DNA from: Epiperipatus broadwayi
Lineage: Eukaryota; Onychophora; Udeonychophora; Euonychophora; Peripatidae
Assembly: GCA_028023455.1 (NCBI GenBank)
Contig: JAQFVV010000228.1
Span: 1,759,591-1,823,590 of the forward strand
DNA length: 64,000 bases
Direction of reading: 5' to 3'
Shown here one piece after another: positions 45,800 to 61,969 of the stretch; position 1 is the first letter of the stretch, and each line of letters starts with the position of its first letter. The notes beneath the pieces were generated by a model. The model did no database searches, was not told the origin of the DNA, and was given only the letters and a program-made list of their open reading frames with translations. Position numbers and translations under genes: made by a program.

Positions 45800-46960
45800 T
45801 TTTTTTTTTGTGTGTGTTGGCAGAAAAATGCAAGAAAGGTTTTAGGAACAACATAGTATATATTACTTTTATTGATTTTGCCAAGGAATTTAATTCAGTT
45901 AATGAATCAGATTGTCATTGTTTGAAATGAATTATCTACCAAAATTTAGTCATATAAAAAGGATAAAGTGAAAAATCTAAAGCATGTGAAATAAAAACTG
46001 GTGCCAAATAACAATGTGTACTATGAACCTTTGTTTTTAATTTTTTATGATAGTGGTTTTTAGAACTATGTGTAAGTGGTTTAATGAATCAGGAATTAAG
46101 AGTATAGGTTTTATGGTGGAGCTTTTAATATAAATCAATTATAAGCAAAAAAAAATAACTTCGTGTTCTTGGATTATTGATTTATAGTAAACTGAAGAAT
46201 TATTTTTACCAACTCAAATTTTTTTTTAATAAAAAGCACTTAATGTTTTAAATGCTACATATAAGGACCTTTCCATAATTAATATTAAAAAAACTCAAGT
46301 TCTTTACAGCCAATAATGGGGGGGAATCTTTTTGCAATTTTTAGCTTCCATGATTATTAATTTGAGAGTGTATGTATTTAGATATCTTTATAGCTTTTTA
46401 AATACTTAGATCTTCAGGTGAGCATAGACTTCAATATGCTGCTATAGCAAATTAAAAGATAGGCTTTCTTGCTACAGTGACATAACTATTGCAGCTAATT
46501 GTTATTTTACTTAATTTACTATGCGGAAATGAGACTATCAAAGTAATATAATGGCATTAGAAAATTTTCTTTTAACAATGTTCAGAAAAATTCTAAAAAT
46601 TAGGTAGCAAGATCATAAAACTATTCAATATGTTTTTCAACTTGATGAATATTATAGAACCAAATAATGTAAAATCACATCTTTGTTGGATTGTAGATGT
46701 GAAAAGCAATATAACACTCTAAAAGGGAGTTTTATGATGAAGTTGGGCATGATTTTCATGGAAAAGGTAAACCTCTTTTATATTATAAAGATTATTTCAA
46801 AGTTATTTTAAAAAATTGTAATATTGATTATTCATTGTGAAGATATGACTGAAATTCTTTATAATGAAATATAAAAAGTTAGTGAAATGGCTAGAAAAAC
46901 TATAAAACACAAGTCTTAAAAATATAAAATAACTTATTGTTATCAAAAGAAAAGTTGTTT
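45800..46960 (+). pseudogene. Third LINE relic: reverse transcriptase and C-terminus
   Basis: Shifting frames give NNIVYITFIDFAKEFNSV (about 45848-45900, palm motif with the catalytic Asp) and KTGAK-QCVL (about 45994-46023, the 'G.KQGC.LSP' box with a stop in it). A thumb-like MALENFLLTMFRKILKIR lies at about 46550-46605, and YYKDYFKVILKNCNIDYSL at about 46781-46839. The last resembles the '.Y.D..K..L......D...WE' block that ends many RTE-like LINEs. Stops are frequent, so it is old. It starts directly behind the SINE copy. Confidence 0.6.
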
Positions 46961-49900
46961 CAGCACTAAAAAGAAAAAAAAGGCATTTTTGCTAACAAGT
47001 AAAAACACCATGGCGTTCTTATTACTCATATTATAACAATTTAAAGAAAATAAAGATGAATTAATAAAAAAAATATTAACAGCATTTAACATAGAAAAAA
47101 GACCATGGATTAAAAGAATAAAAATTATGAGTTTTTCCCCCTTAGTAATTAAAAAACAAAATAGTTAAAGATGCAAAATATATTAATAACTGGATAAAAT
47201 GTAAATTAAAATTGTTTAAAATATCTAAAATATTGGGGGTTTTTTTAAGTATAAAATGTAAAGTAGCATCCAATTATATCAAAAAAAATTTGAATGCAAA
47301 TTATATATTAAAAATATGAATAAAATAAAATAAATGTACACATGAATATTATGTTATAAAAATATATAAAACACTAAATATATATTTATTTAAAAAAAAA
47401 AAAATAATAAAAAATATTAAATTTGAATAAAAAAATAAAAATCAATAAACTTAAAAAATAAAATTATTATGATAAAAATGGTTTAAAAAGTCTATTTATA
47501 CTTTATAAAAATAAATTTAAAAAATTATATATAAAAAATATAAATATATCAGGTTTGCATTTAATGGCTTTCACTTTTATGCAATCTATTATTATTGTTT
47601 ATGTCTTTATATATTTTCAGCCATATAATACATTTAACATCTAATTTCAAAAGTTATTATAAGCATCTTTTACATTATTTGTAAATATCTCTATTGATTT
47701 CTTGAAATTCATAAAAATTATTATATATTGTGTTCCATATACATATTTTAATATAAATTAATATCTGAAATAGATGTAAAATAAATTATGTAATGCCAAG
47801 AGATTTAAACTTTTCTCAATAAAAATGTAATTCAATACAAAATAAATTATGACAAATTTTAAAGAAATATTAGAATACTTTCCATTATATTGTATATTTG
47901 TAGTTACTATGAAAAAGCTATTACTTTTCTAACTATAACTTTTCTAGCTTAACAGTATTTAACTATTCAACTATCTATATTATCTGCAGATAGTGTTGCC
48001 TCTCATTTTTACTAACTATATTGAGCTTTTTTTTGTCCGTGTGTTTTTATTAAAATCAAAATAATTTGTGCATATAAATCAAGTAAAAAAATAAATTTAA
48101 CAATATAGTTTGAATAATGTAGTATATAAAAATATGAATTTATATATATTACTAATATAGTTTTATTTAACAAAACTAATGTATCTATAATGCCTAATTG
48201 ATAATGATAAAAATAAATAAAAATGAAAAATTTACTCTCATAAAACATATAAAGTAGAGAAAAGTGTCTGTGTTAAATGAATATATGTGACATAATGAAG
48301 AAAACATGCATTCAGTGCATGCAATATCAGTAGATCATTCCAAGGTCAAGGGATGGGGTAAACAATGCAGTCTGATCATCAGGGTGTCAGTACAGAGAAA
48401 AATTCTTTTTGAATTTTACTGTGCACAAATCTATCTTCTTTGTGTGCTAATTTTTTAAGTGCTGCATCGCAACTAGTGCATCTTAGAGGGAGCATCACCT
48501 GTAGATTAGTAAAAAATTTTATTTGTATGGAATTATCAATATTTATATATTTGCTTAGTAAATTCATTTTAAAAAACATGTATTTTTTTACTATATTTTT
48601 ATTTTAAATATATGCAGAAATAAAATTAAAAAATACATATTTTTTAAATATTAAATTTAAAAAATCATTATGACTATTGGTGTAAAATTTCTATCTTAAA
48701 TTATGTGAGAAAAATATAAATATTTAAAAATAAAAGCATTTTAAAATATTACCTATTTATTAAAAAATAATTATACAAAATCAGCTGTCAAAATGACTAT
48801 CATATATATTATCTAGACAAAAACAAAGAAATAAAAAAAAAAGTAAAATATCTAGAAACACTATTAAACATGTGTTATACAAATGTTACTTTACAATATC
48901 AAAAAAAAAAAAAAAATGAAACAAATAAAAGAATTAAATAGAGAAATATCTAAATGGATGTTTAGTTGAAAGAATTTAAAAATAAATATTTGAAAAATTC
49001 AAAATACAATTCAATATTTTGTATTTTTAATGATAATAAAAAAAAAGAGTAAATTATGAAGCAATTACAATATCCAATTTAAATTAAAAAAATAAAATTA
49101 TATTAATTTTATAGATATAAGAAAATACAAATATAACAAAATTAATATTGAGAGTAGCATATATATATATAAATATATCACTTAAAAATTACCAATTAAG
49201 AATTAGATGTTGATAATATGTATAAAAATGTAATATAAAAATAGAATACATTCTTTTTTGAACTTTTAAATTAATTTTTTTAATGACACTGTTTCTTTTT
49301 ACCATTTCCACTATCCTTTTGTTTTCACTTTTATCTATATTTTTGTAATTATCTTTAAGAAGAAGACATCAATAAAAAATAGAATATATGAAATAATAAA
49401 TATTTGTTCAAATAAATAATTTTAAAAAATAACATAATTCCTAAGAAGTAATAATAATCATTATCTAATTTTTTTAATAAATAATTTAACTCTTTCCATG
49501 ATCTTTATTTTAACACATCAAGTCTTCTCCTCTCCAATAATGTTTGATTTTTGTATACATAGTCTATTATTAAATTATTTATTAGTAAACTTAAAAAACA
49601 GTTATAAATATTTTTAACACTCGAATATATTTTTGTCTCCCATCTCATCAATTTGCAGTACTTCGAAAAACCATAACATAATTATAGAAAGTAAAATATA
49701 CTTTTAAAATTTTTTGTGGAAGCATCATATGTTTATTAAAGATAAATATTTAACAAATGAAAAAAAAAAAACTTGCGCACATTTGAAACAGTTAAAATTC
49801 ACATAAATATATAAATAATAACATAAAATATATTCATTGTGTATATATTAAATAATCAATTTTTATAAATTATAATGTTTCTGGAATAAATTGAATATCA

Positions 49901-50030
49901 GATAATAGTCACTTCTTGTAAAAGAATTTTAAATCCCTTTTGTTAATGAAAAAAATTATGATTTGGACTTTATTTGCAAGATTATTTGTTCAGCATTCTC
50001 TAGTCATCAATTGACATTATATATATATTG
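46960..50030. other. AT-rich non-coding DNA, no gene seen
   Basis: Extremely A/T-rich stretches (for example 47330-47560 and 48580-49260) with poly-A tracts. A slightly richer patch at about 48290-48500 contains a 66-residue minus-strand frame with a Cys-x2-Cys pair, not recognised. No gene can be supported. Confidence 0.55.
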
Positions 50031-52115
50031 TAATGGTACCCAAAATAGGGGGTGAACTTGGGGTGATGGAACTCATCATCATCAATATCAGTTAAAACAA
50101 AATTTAAATTTAAAAGGAATGAATATGAGAATCATGAGATCAATACAAAACTAACTAGTTCACCAAATTTACACAAAAGTAATAATAATTCATGGTCATG
50201 AATGATCATCAATAAAAAAAAGACAGCAGTCAATCTTGTGTGTGGACTTGAAAATGGTCCACTATTTATAGACCAAGCTAATTATTTAGCCCTTGCCAGC
50301 TTGGGGCAGATTATTTAAACTATAATTTTAATTTGGAAAAGAATAAGCATCTTTATGCTGTTCTTCCATAAAATAATAATCAGAAAATAATAAATTCTTA
50401 CAACAGCTATACAAATATCAATTTTTTATACACATAAAAAGCCTTTTTCAGCACCTGATTTGGTGCCCTTTTCAAATGTTAAAAAGGCTTTTTATGTGTA
50501 TAAAAAAAATTTAATATTTATATAGCTGTTGTAAGAATTTATTATTTTCTGATTATTATTAAACTATAATTTGGATACACAAATATAAATGCTAATCCAT
50601 AAAAATTTATCAATAAAAACAATAATACTGGGATACTAAAATATGCTGATGATCATCAATGCTCTTGCCACTTAATGCTATTAATATACTGGCCAACAAT
50701 AAACTTAATTTCTAAATTAAAATGAAATGTACATGGACCTAAAGAATACCCCTTTGCACCAACTGGAATCATCATCATCTGAATGTTCATAACACTAAAC
50801 GTAAACTCATTTTAAATAACATTGTTATGCATGAATCCAGATCAGAGAGCAAATGATCGATAATTGTTACTGCAATCAAGAAATATAATACAAAGATATA
50901 ATATTTCAAATCTATTCTATGATTAATTAAATTCACTGGAATATCTTAAATATAAATTTATTATTAATAACAAAATTAAATTAAGGTTTGTAGAATATGG
51001 CTATGCATATAAATTAAGTTTTCTGATTTTCATTAATATACAAAAAATATCTCATTGTGATCTATCAATACTTCATAATAGGTTTACACAAAACATATAT
51101 CAGCATATAGATGTCCCTGTATAAAAAAATTAACAAAATTTGAATTGTTATAAACCTATAAATGAGATTCAATTATTCAATTTAATAATTCATAAAGTAT
51201 GATTGCTTTCAACATATATGTGTCTATATGACACTCATCTACATAAGTACAGACATTCTGTAACATATGGGAATTATCATATAATAATAAAAAATAAGCT
51301 ATCACATTTTAATGATACATAATTAATGAGTTTTTACATACATGTAGGTACCTATGGAAGTGTGTGTGTGTGTGCATTGATGTTTACATCATATGATACT
51401 TTAATTTGTCTAAAATAATAAATTTCTAAATATATTTTTCACAATTAATTCCATGTTAAAAATATACATAAAATTCACATGTATGTGTGTATATGTATAA
51501 AAAATAGTATAAATCAAAGTTATTAATTTATTCATTATTTCTAATGATTAAAAAGTTTTTCTTTTTTTTTTTTAAAAAAAGAAAATTGTCATGAGATTCA
51601 TTTTGGAAAGTTCTTTTATCTTGATTAATTATAAACATCTTTAAAAATATTCTAGAAAGTTTATTTGTTTTCCAATCTAGAAAGATTTTTGGAGTTTAGT
51701 TTTTTTAATAAAATATATTGGAAATACATCTTATTTTTAGTTGAATAAAGTTATTTTAAAAAATTTGTAATTTAAAACACAGTACATTTGTCTATGCTTC
51801 TCTGCATATAGATAAAACAGTATATGTATAAATGACTTCAGCAAGCTGATGAAATCTCTGAGTAATATGGTCCCTTCTAAACAATAGAGTGGCTTATTGT
51901 CATCTTTGGGAAAGATACTGTTGGCCTGCAGTGAGCTCCATGTAGCCTGATATTTGTTAGACTTCAGGTACACTGGCTATTACACAATATATATGGATTA
52001 ATAAACCACAGATAAGCTGTTCTGGCCTTCATGTGAATCAAAATACCTCTATTGTGAACTAGCAGTGGCTAGATACACTGTTTTATGTCTTCAGTTATAA
52101 CTTCATGGTGGTAGT
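50031..52115 (-). repeat. Left arm of a giant imperfect inverted repeat
   Basis: Read backwards and complemented, this arm follows 52200-54120 closely in order. Paired landmarks are 50033/54117 (GTAATGGTAC), 50640-50700/53735-53800 (GATGATCATCAATGCTCT), 51300-51370/53170-53235 (CACATTTTAATGATACATAA), 51560-51720/52830-52975, and 51880-51900/52425-52445 (CCTTCTAAACAATAGA). Similarity by eye is roughly three quarters, with indels, so the two arms are old. The arm contains the hairpin element at 50329-50559, absent from the other arm. No convincing protein is encoded. Confidence 0.75.
50329..50559. mobile_element. Hairpin MITE with 13-bp target duplication
   Basis: About 80-base arms (50373-50449 and 50480-50559) pair almost perfectly: AATAATCAGAAAATAATAAA, TTCTTACAACAGCTAT and TATACACATAAAAAGCCTTT. 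The loop holds a second small hairpin, GCACC-TGATTT-GGTGC (50452-50467). TAAACTATAATTT flanks it on both sides (50316-50328 and 50560-50572). The homologous place in the other arm of the giant inverted repeat (about 53857) has that sequence once and no insertion, which confirms a discrete insertion event. About 44 bases before the left arm belong to the element but are unpaired. Confidence 0.75.
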
Positions 52116-52199
52116 AATCTTGTTATCATTGGTAAACTTCATTAAAAATTCACCTTAGTCTTTTTTCCAACCTGTTCAAAGTTTTTACAGATTATGACA

Positions 52200-54120
52200 T
52201 TTACTTTGAAGTTTTAACTGATGATAAGAGATAGCAAAAGTCAGCTATTGCTAGTTCACAATGATAGAGTTTGAATTCACATGGAAGTGAAGGACCTCTT
52301 TATTTGTGTTCTTCATAGCTCATTTTTTATACTAGATTGTATGCCTGAAGTCAGTTTCTAGACTAAATGAAGCTGATTGAATGCCAGAAGTTACTGGTGA
52401 CAATAACGCAGTCTATTGTTTAGAAGGAACCAGCTTACCCAGAGAGTCCATCAGTTTGCTGAAGAATTATTTTATACATATTCTGTTTTATCTATATGCA
52501 AAAAAGCACAGATAAGATACTGCATCATATATATAAAGTACAGGTGGTGAATAATGTTATACATAGTGAGAGTGATAGTATTTTAAATAATTTCTTGAAA
52601 ATGACAGTTGTAATTTTTAAAGCACAATTTTTTTAAAAGTAAATAATTTTATTCAACTAATAAAGTGGGGTGCATTTCCAATTTTATTTATTAAAAGTGA
52701 AATTCAGACAACTTCTTTAGTGACAATGATGATTGTTAAAATCTCTAATTTAAAAGTAAAATAAGTAGATAATTTCTGCTTGAATTATAAAACTTAAAAA
52801 ACAACAAAGAATTGATTCATAGACAATTTTATTTTGGAAAAAAAAAGTAAACTCCAAAAATCTTTCTACATTGGAAAACAAAAGAACTTTCTGAAATATT
52901 TTTAAGATGTTTATAATTAATCAAGAGAAAATAACTTTTCAAACTGAATCTCACTATAATTTTCTTTTTTAAAAAAAAAACAAAAAAAACGTTTTTACCA
53001 TTAGAATAATGAATGAATTAATAACTTTGATTTATACTATTGTTATACATATATACATGAGAATTTTATGTATATTTTCAACATGGAATTAATTGTGAAA
53101 AATATATTTTTAATAAGTTTATTATTTTGATAAATAAAAATATTATATGGTATAAATGTAAATATGTGCACACATTTTCATGGGTACCCACATATATATG
53201 TGAAATCAGGCATTATTTATGCATCATTAAAATGTGATATATATTCTTATATGACAACTCAAATATGATAATTTTATATTATAATAGCACATTTGTATGT
53301 TGATATATAGATGTTTCATGTAAACCTACTGGGACATATATGTAAATTACAATATAATAATGGATTTCTTTTTGGTATTAATCAAAATCAGATGGTTAAT
53401 TTATATGTGTAGCAATATTCTACAGACCTTAATTTAATTTTATTATATATTAATAAATTAACATTTCATTGTTTAAATTATTTCAATGAATTTATTCAAT
53501 CTGAAAATAGTTTTAGAATATTATGTTTGTATTATATTATCACAATAACATTTATACATCTTTTTCTCTCTGAGCTAGAATCATGCATAATGGTCTATTA
53601 TATAAAAGTTGTTTATATTTAATGTTTATTAATATAGAGTGAATGATAATCCTGGTTAGCTAAAAGGGAAGGTCCTTTAAAATCCAGATACTAGATTTCA
53701 TTTTAATTATTTATTTAAAAATTAAGTTTATGGTTGCCAGTACATTAATGGTACAAAGTGGCCAGAGCATTGATGATGATCAGAATGTTTCAGTATCCCA
53801 GCATTATTTTTTAATTGTTATAATCTTATAAATTAGCACTTGTATTTGTGCACCCAAATTATTGTTTAAATAATCTGTCTCAACCTGGAAAGAGTTAAAT
53901 AATTAGTCTGATTTATAGTAGATCCATTTCAAATTCAGTCACAAGATAGAATACTGATTTTATTTTGGATCATTCTTGAAAGTGAATGCTTTTTCTTATT
54001 ATTCTGTAATGCTGGTGAACTTATAGTTAGCATATTTGGTTAGTAGTGTGTTGTAGACTTGGGATTAATGATGATGATTTTCCATCACTCCAGGTTTACC
54101 CATTGAGTCTGTACCATTAA
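52200..54120 (+). repeat. Right arm of the giant imperfect inverted repeat
   Basis: Partner of 50031-52115, separated from it by a spacer of roughly 85 bp (about 52116-52199). Together they could form a cruciform or, if transcribed, a 2-kb double-stranded RNA hairpin with many mismatches. The family also has further partial copies downstream in the same orientation (54125-55060). Content is AT-rich and non-coding; the underlying element type is not recognised. Confidence 0.75.
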
Positions 54121-54124
54121 AAAT

Positions 54125-55060
54125 GGAATATTTTTAAAGGTATTTATAATTGATCAAGAGAAAAGAATTTTTCAAATTGAATCTCATGATAATTTTCATT
54201 TTTTAGCAGAAAAACTTATTTTTTATCAATAGGATATGAAATGTTTTTTTCTTATGGAATATAACAATATACCTAGTGTGTGTGTAAATAAACAGACAAA
54301 GAAATTTTGTAAATATTTTCTATATTACACTGAAATAATAGTTAAGGTTTAAATAATTTTGAATTTAAAAATGTTTTATTATAAATTAAATATTTAAAAA
54401 GATCTAATTAATATTTTATTAATTCTGATTTTGAAAATAAAACAAGCATGTTTTTATGTTACAATAGATATACTATTAATTTTAAAATTCAATTATCTAT
54501 TTTCATTAGAAAAAATTTTTAATTAATGCTTATATAACATATTGTAATAAAAATCCTACAAAGTTGTTTTTGAAAGTAAGGTAATTTGAAAAAGTCATTA
54601 ACTTTTTTCAATCAAGGTAAAGAAAACTTGCTTCTAATCATTGGAATTTCTTTCTACATAGGACTATAAAAAGATTTTGGGAGAGTTTTTTAAAGTTTTA
54701 CAGTGGTAGAGTTATTATAAAGAGCTAACTAAAGGCAAGAGATAGTGCAAGTCCAGCTGCTTCTACTAGTTCAGAATGGTAGAGTTTGGATTCACATGGA
54801 AGCAAATCACAGATTTTATGTGGTTCATAGCCTTATATGTGTGTATTAGACAGCATAGAGACTTAACAAAGATCATTTCAGGCCAACAGTTACCAGATTA
54901 TACCTTTCCCAAAGATGGAAATAAGCTATTCTATGATTTTAAAAGGCATAAGCTTGCCCAGATAGTCCATCAGCTTGCTGAAGTAATTTATATATATACT
55001 GTTTTATCTATATACAGAGATGCACAGATAAAGCTACTGCATCATATATATTGTAACAGT
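54125..55060 (+). repeat. Further partial copies of the inverted-repeat family
   Basis: 54125-54235 resembles 52890-53000 (TTTATAATTGATCAAGAGAAAA then AATTGAATCTCATGATAATTTTC). 54735-55060 resembles 52225-52530 (CTAGTTCAGAATGGTAGAGT, TTGGATTCACATGGAAG, CCAGATAGTCCATCAGCTTG and ACTGCATCATATATA). A 119-residue frame at 54776-55135 covers the second piece. Its counterpart in the other copies is not kept open, so I do not treat it as a gene. Confidence 0.6.
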
Positions 55061-55484
55061 ATGTATATACATGCATGGTGCAAGTGTGTGTGTATATATA
55101 TGAGTTACATAATTCACTTGTTTTTTATTTATTAAAAAAATATAAAATTTAAAAAACTATATCAGAATCAATAGCTTGAAAATATAGAAGTTAAAATACA
55201 GGCAAAATTTAGAGATAAGTTAGAAACTAATAATTATAACTTGTCTTTATTTTATGCATTATTATATGTCAAAAATACTCTTTAAGAAAAAAGTGTTTTT
55301 AATTAAAATAATAAAAAGTTTCTTATGATTAATTAAATAGTTTGTACAAAAATAATCGGCCTCTGGAGATTAAAATTCCATAATGATTAGTTCAACTAAT
55401 TCTAATATCTGTAATTAAAATTAAAAAACAAAATAAAGAAATGCAAATTATAATTAATTTTTTTAAAAAATAAAATGTATTGAT

Positions 55485-55780
55485 AACGTGGTAAAAATTT
55501 GAGCAAAGGTGGGATCAGAGTAATATAAAAGGCATACATTCTCTATTGTCTTCAGTTGAGTTGAGTTCAGTCAGAGTTGAGTTTTCTAATAGTTTCTAGG
55601 TCAGTTCAGCCACAGTTCAGTAGAAGTTCAGTTCAAGTTATTAAAGCGAATAATTGGCTAGAAATGAATATTGTGTTCGGTCATTTCCTCCACTCTCCCC
55701 CCATGTGCCATTTAGCAAAATGCTGTAACAAATTACTCTGACTAGACTTCTGCAGAAGTTTCAGCCCACCATACTTATGT
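55485..55780 (+). promoter_or_regulatory. TATA-containing, LTR-like promoter stretch
   Basis: TATAAAA at 55524-55530 is followed about 27-30 bp later by TTCTCTATTGTCTTCAGTTG-like initiator sequence. After that comes a run of repeated GTTCAGT/GAGTT motifs (55552-55640). Further on are GAATATTGTGTTCGGTCATT and a pyrimidine-rich end (55685-55702). The order TATA, initiator, short repeats and a TGTTCGG-type end resembles the U3/R/U5 of an animal LTR retrotransposon. No second LTR, primer-binding site or pol frame was found nearby, so it may be a solo LTR remnant or another promoter. Confidence 0.35.
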
Positions 55781-55976
55781 GCTTGAGGCTACAGCCTTAA
55801 TAAATATTATTTACATAATCAATGTGCATTTAAATAAATTTATAATTCCTACTAAATTAAGTGAAAATTATGTAAACCAGGCCTCCAAAAATAAGAAACC
55901 AAGAAGCTGTCTTTCAGTTAGAAATACCAATGTCAGGATCAAAAATCCAACCAGATCTGAGGACAAAAAGGGGTGA
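55779..55976 (+). CDS. Small unrecognised frame downstream of the promoter-like stretch
   Basis: A 65-residue frame ending KKPRSCLSVRNTNVRIKNPT then RSEDKKG. The C-terminal half is basic and less biased than typical chance frames here, and the frame lies directly after the LTR-like segment. It could be the start of a capsid-type gene of a decayed LTR element or mere chance. The literal start given is not an ATG in the DNA, so a true translation start is doubtful. Confidence 0.15.
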   Translation: MLEATALINIIYIINVHLNKFIIPTKLSENYVNQASKNKKPRSCLSVRNTNVRIKNPTRSEDKKG

Positions 55977-56999
55977 TCACTCAACCACAACTACATAAAA
56001 ATCCAAGAACTATGATACCTACCATGGAAACCAAAAACTGTTTAAACTGCCTATCAAAGACAATGTTGAAACAACAAATAAAGTCCAAATGCAGTGCTAT
56101 AAATCCTAGGTAAATATTTATTGATATCAGGATAAAAACTTTTAAATCTTACTCATTATCATAAGCATGCATAATTTGTTAAATGTATAATATTTCTTAT
56201 GTGTTCACATTTTAATTATGTTTTATTATTATTACATTCATAATTATTATCATGTTTTTTTTAAAATAAATTTTGTTTAAATTATTAATGTTATTTTTTT
56301 CCATCTCTCTCTCCATTTATAAGCAAATGTGTAGCCAGTCTCATGTGAAGAACTAGACATGGGTCAAGTGCTTGAAATGTGTTAGTGACATCTCATGGGT
56401 TTCAATCTAAGTATTGGATAGTGCCCTGGGTTTTAAACCTCTTATAAATTTTCCCATGGGATGTTTCATGTTTCATGCAGCTGGGGGACTACTTCAGTCT
56501 GGAAAGATGACTGTCAGTTTAGTATTTTATTAAATTGCAATCTGACCAGGGGTATGATTGATATGTAAGTATTAATCATATTTACTCTCCTGCTTGAGTA
56601 ACAGGTTTTTAAAAAGTCTTTTTTGCAAAATAATATGATTTTATAAAATTAGAAAAAATAATTACAAAGTTTTTAAAATTAAAAAGTTCAAGTTGTAAAA
56701 GTTTTAAAAAGTCAAAATGCTATTTGAACTCATGATGCTATAATAAAGATTGTCACCACTATTTTGTTTTGGTATAGTTAATAGTTGGATATGTGATAAG
56801 ATAAAGAATTATTTTAAATACTCAGTGACTATTTATTGATTAGAACTCATTTTATTTAGCTTAGTATATTATATTTATTCTGTTATAAACAATGCTATTA
56901 TTTACAGGCATTACAAAATTAAAAACTGTTTTTTTTTTTAATTTACATTTTATTCAGTTACAAATGATGTCCAACTTCAGGGCTCATTTTCATTCTATT

Positions 57000-57415
57000 A
57001 TATCTGAGACTTGGACACTTAATAAAAGAGCAATTCAGAGACTTCAGACCACTCAAAGAAGTATGGAGGGACGTATGTTGGGAGTAACAAGAAAAGATCG
57101 TAAACGCAATGTATGGGTAAGAGAACAAACAGGTGTTACTGACCTCATTAAAAAAATTAAAAGATTGAAGTGGAGTTGGGCTCGACATATTGTTAAAAGA
57201 GATGATAATAGATGGACAATTGAAATTTTAAACTGGATTCTAAGAGATTGTAAAAGACCCAGAAAGAGACCACATGTGAGATGGATGGATGAAATAAGAA
57301 AGTGTGCAGGGGTGATGTGGAGAAGAGAAGCTAAAGATCGGAGAAGATAGATTAAACTTGGAGAGACCTTCATCCTGCAGTGGATTGATAATGGTTGATA
57401 ATGATGATGATATAG
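57000..57415 (+). pseudogene. RTE-type LINE 3' end, second copy
   Basis: From 57003 the frame reads SETWTLNKRAIQRLQTTQRS, then MLGVTRKDRKRNVWVREQTG, KIKRLKWSWARHIVKRDDNR, KRPRKRPHVRWMDEIRKCAG and finally a Trp-lacking GETFI-like end after a stop at 57348-57350. This is the C-terminal region after the RT of an RTE-type LINE. It is colinear with 19505-19890 of the first copy and better preserved. It ends in short TGATAATGATGATGAT repeats (57390-57411), the usual RTE 3' tail. Everything upstream is missing: a strongly 5'-truncated insertion. Confidence 0.8.
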
Positions 57416-59096
57416 AGTGACCAACAACTGGATTACAGTTTTATTCAGGCTATATTAGAGTTAGTATTTCCCATTGCACATTTTCAATATGTTACAAATG
57501 GCAGCACAATTTGCAGACTGAAATTAAACAGGATCATTCTATCATGGCCCTGACATATCTGATCTATTCCAATATATATATATGTCAAATTATGTCAAAG
57601 ATTTCAAACAAATTTTTGTAAAAACTATTCATTATGCTAATTTTACTATATGTATCAAAGAATTAATTTTTTGTTTGGAATATATATATGTACTGTCAGA
57701 TAATAGTTATATAATATATACTGAAATAAATAAACCATGCTAAATAAAGATCTTTGGACGAATAAAAGAGGTAATCTCTTCTATCAGTTTATAAAGTTCT
57801 TAAATATCAATAAACTCGATGATAACTTGTGGGAATGAAATAAATTTTATTGTAAATAAAAACATCAGTTAATTTTATTTTATTTTCCTAAGAATAGATG
57901 CGTTAAGCATTCACTTCATTAACTTTAAATTAGATTAAATTATTATATTTAAAAATAATATTTCAAACTTGTGGATTTAAAATCACTGTAATAAATTTTA
58001 TGTCAAAAAAGTGCTTAATGCATTGAGAAAATAAAATAAAAATAAATTAACTATTGTTTATATTTGCAATAGAATTTATTTCATTCTCACAAATTGTTAT
58101 TCTCTGAAGTAGTGACACTTAAGAATTTTACAGAATGATAAAAATGACTATCTCTTTTGTCATCTAAAAAAATCCTAATTTGGCATTAACACTAATAAGC
58201 TTGTTTATATATATTGTAATGTTTTGAAGTACCTGGCATCATATTAATGGGCCAAATGTGACAGTTCATAAGTGGGATTAAATACAATCATGCCTCATTT
58301 GGATCACCCATAGGTAGTGGAATTCAGATGTCATGATAGAGAAATAAAGACAAATTCTTTTATAAGTTAAATATATTGGAATTATGATCTAAGATGTATA
58401 GGCCTAAATGACAAATACACCACCTTCTAAATATATCTCTTAGAAAGTTAAATTATTATACTGTCTCTTTATCAGTCTTTCCAAAATTATGTAATAATGA
58501 TAGTTTATACTTACTGTTGATGATGGATGCCACCTATAACCTAATTTAAAGAGCCATAACCTAACAAATCTATATAATTTGAGCATTGTTACCCATAATG
58601 CTATATTTATATAGGATGCTAACTAATTTATGTAAGCCAATCTAAAACTTAATTCTTGCTTATCAAACACATTGCATAACTTCAATAGTATTTAGAATTG
58701 ATAATAAAGAAATACAAATGCTTTTCACATTAACAAAACAAATAATAAAAATATGATTTAAACATAGTATAACTGAGCATTTGTAGTTTATAAATCAACA
58801 ATAACTCTGTTGATCATATTAATTTTAAAATAATAATTTTAATATTAACATATATGTACTGTATTCCTTATTTTTAATAAGACATCAACTTAACATCTTC
58901 AAAAGCTATTATTTATACTCATAAAAAGGACTGTCTATATCAACATATGAGTTTCTTTACTTTTATATTCTAAAATTGAAATATAAGCTTCTAGTCCTTT
59001 TCCTATAAATGCAAATTACATGGAAAAGAAAAACAAAATTTTACACTTTAAATTTTAATAAATACTAAACACTAAATAATGAAAAATACAATGATA
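57416..59096. other. AT-rich non-coding DNA, no gene seen
   Basis: Simple AT-rich sequence with short TA tracts (for example 57572-57582). No repeat match to other parts of the window was noticed. Confidence 0.5.
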
Positions 59097-61960
<2,864 letters not shown>

Positions 61961-61969
61961 AATCGACCA

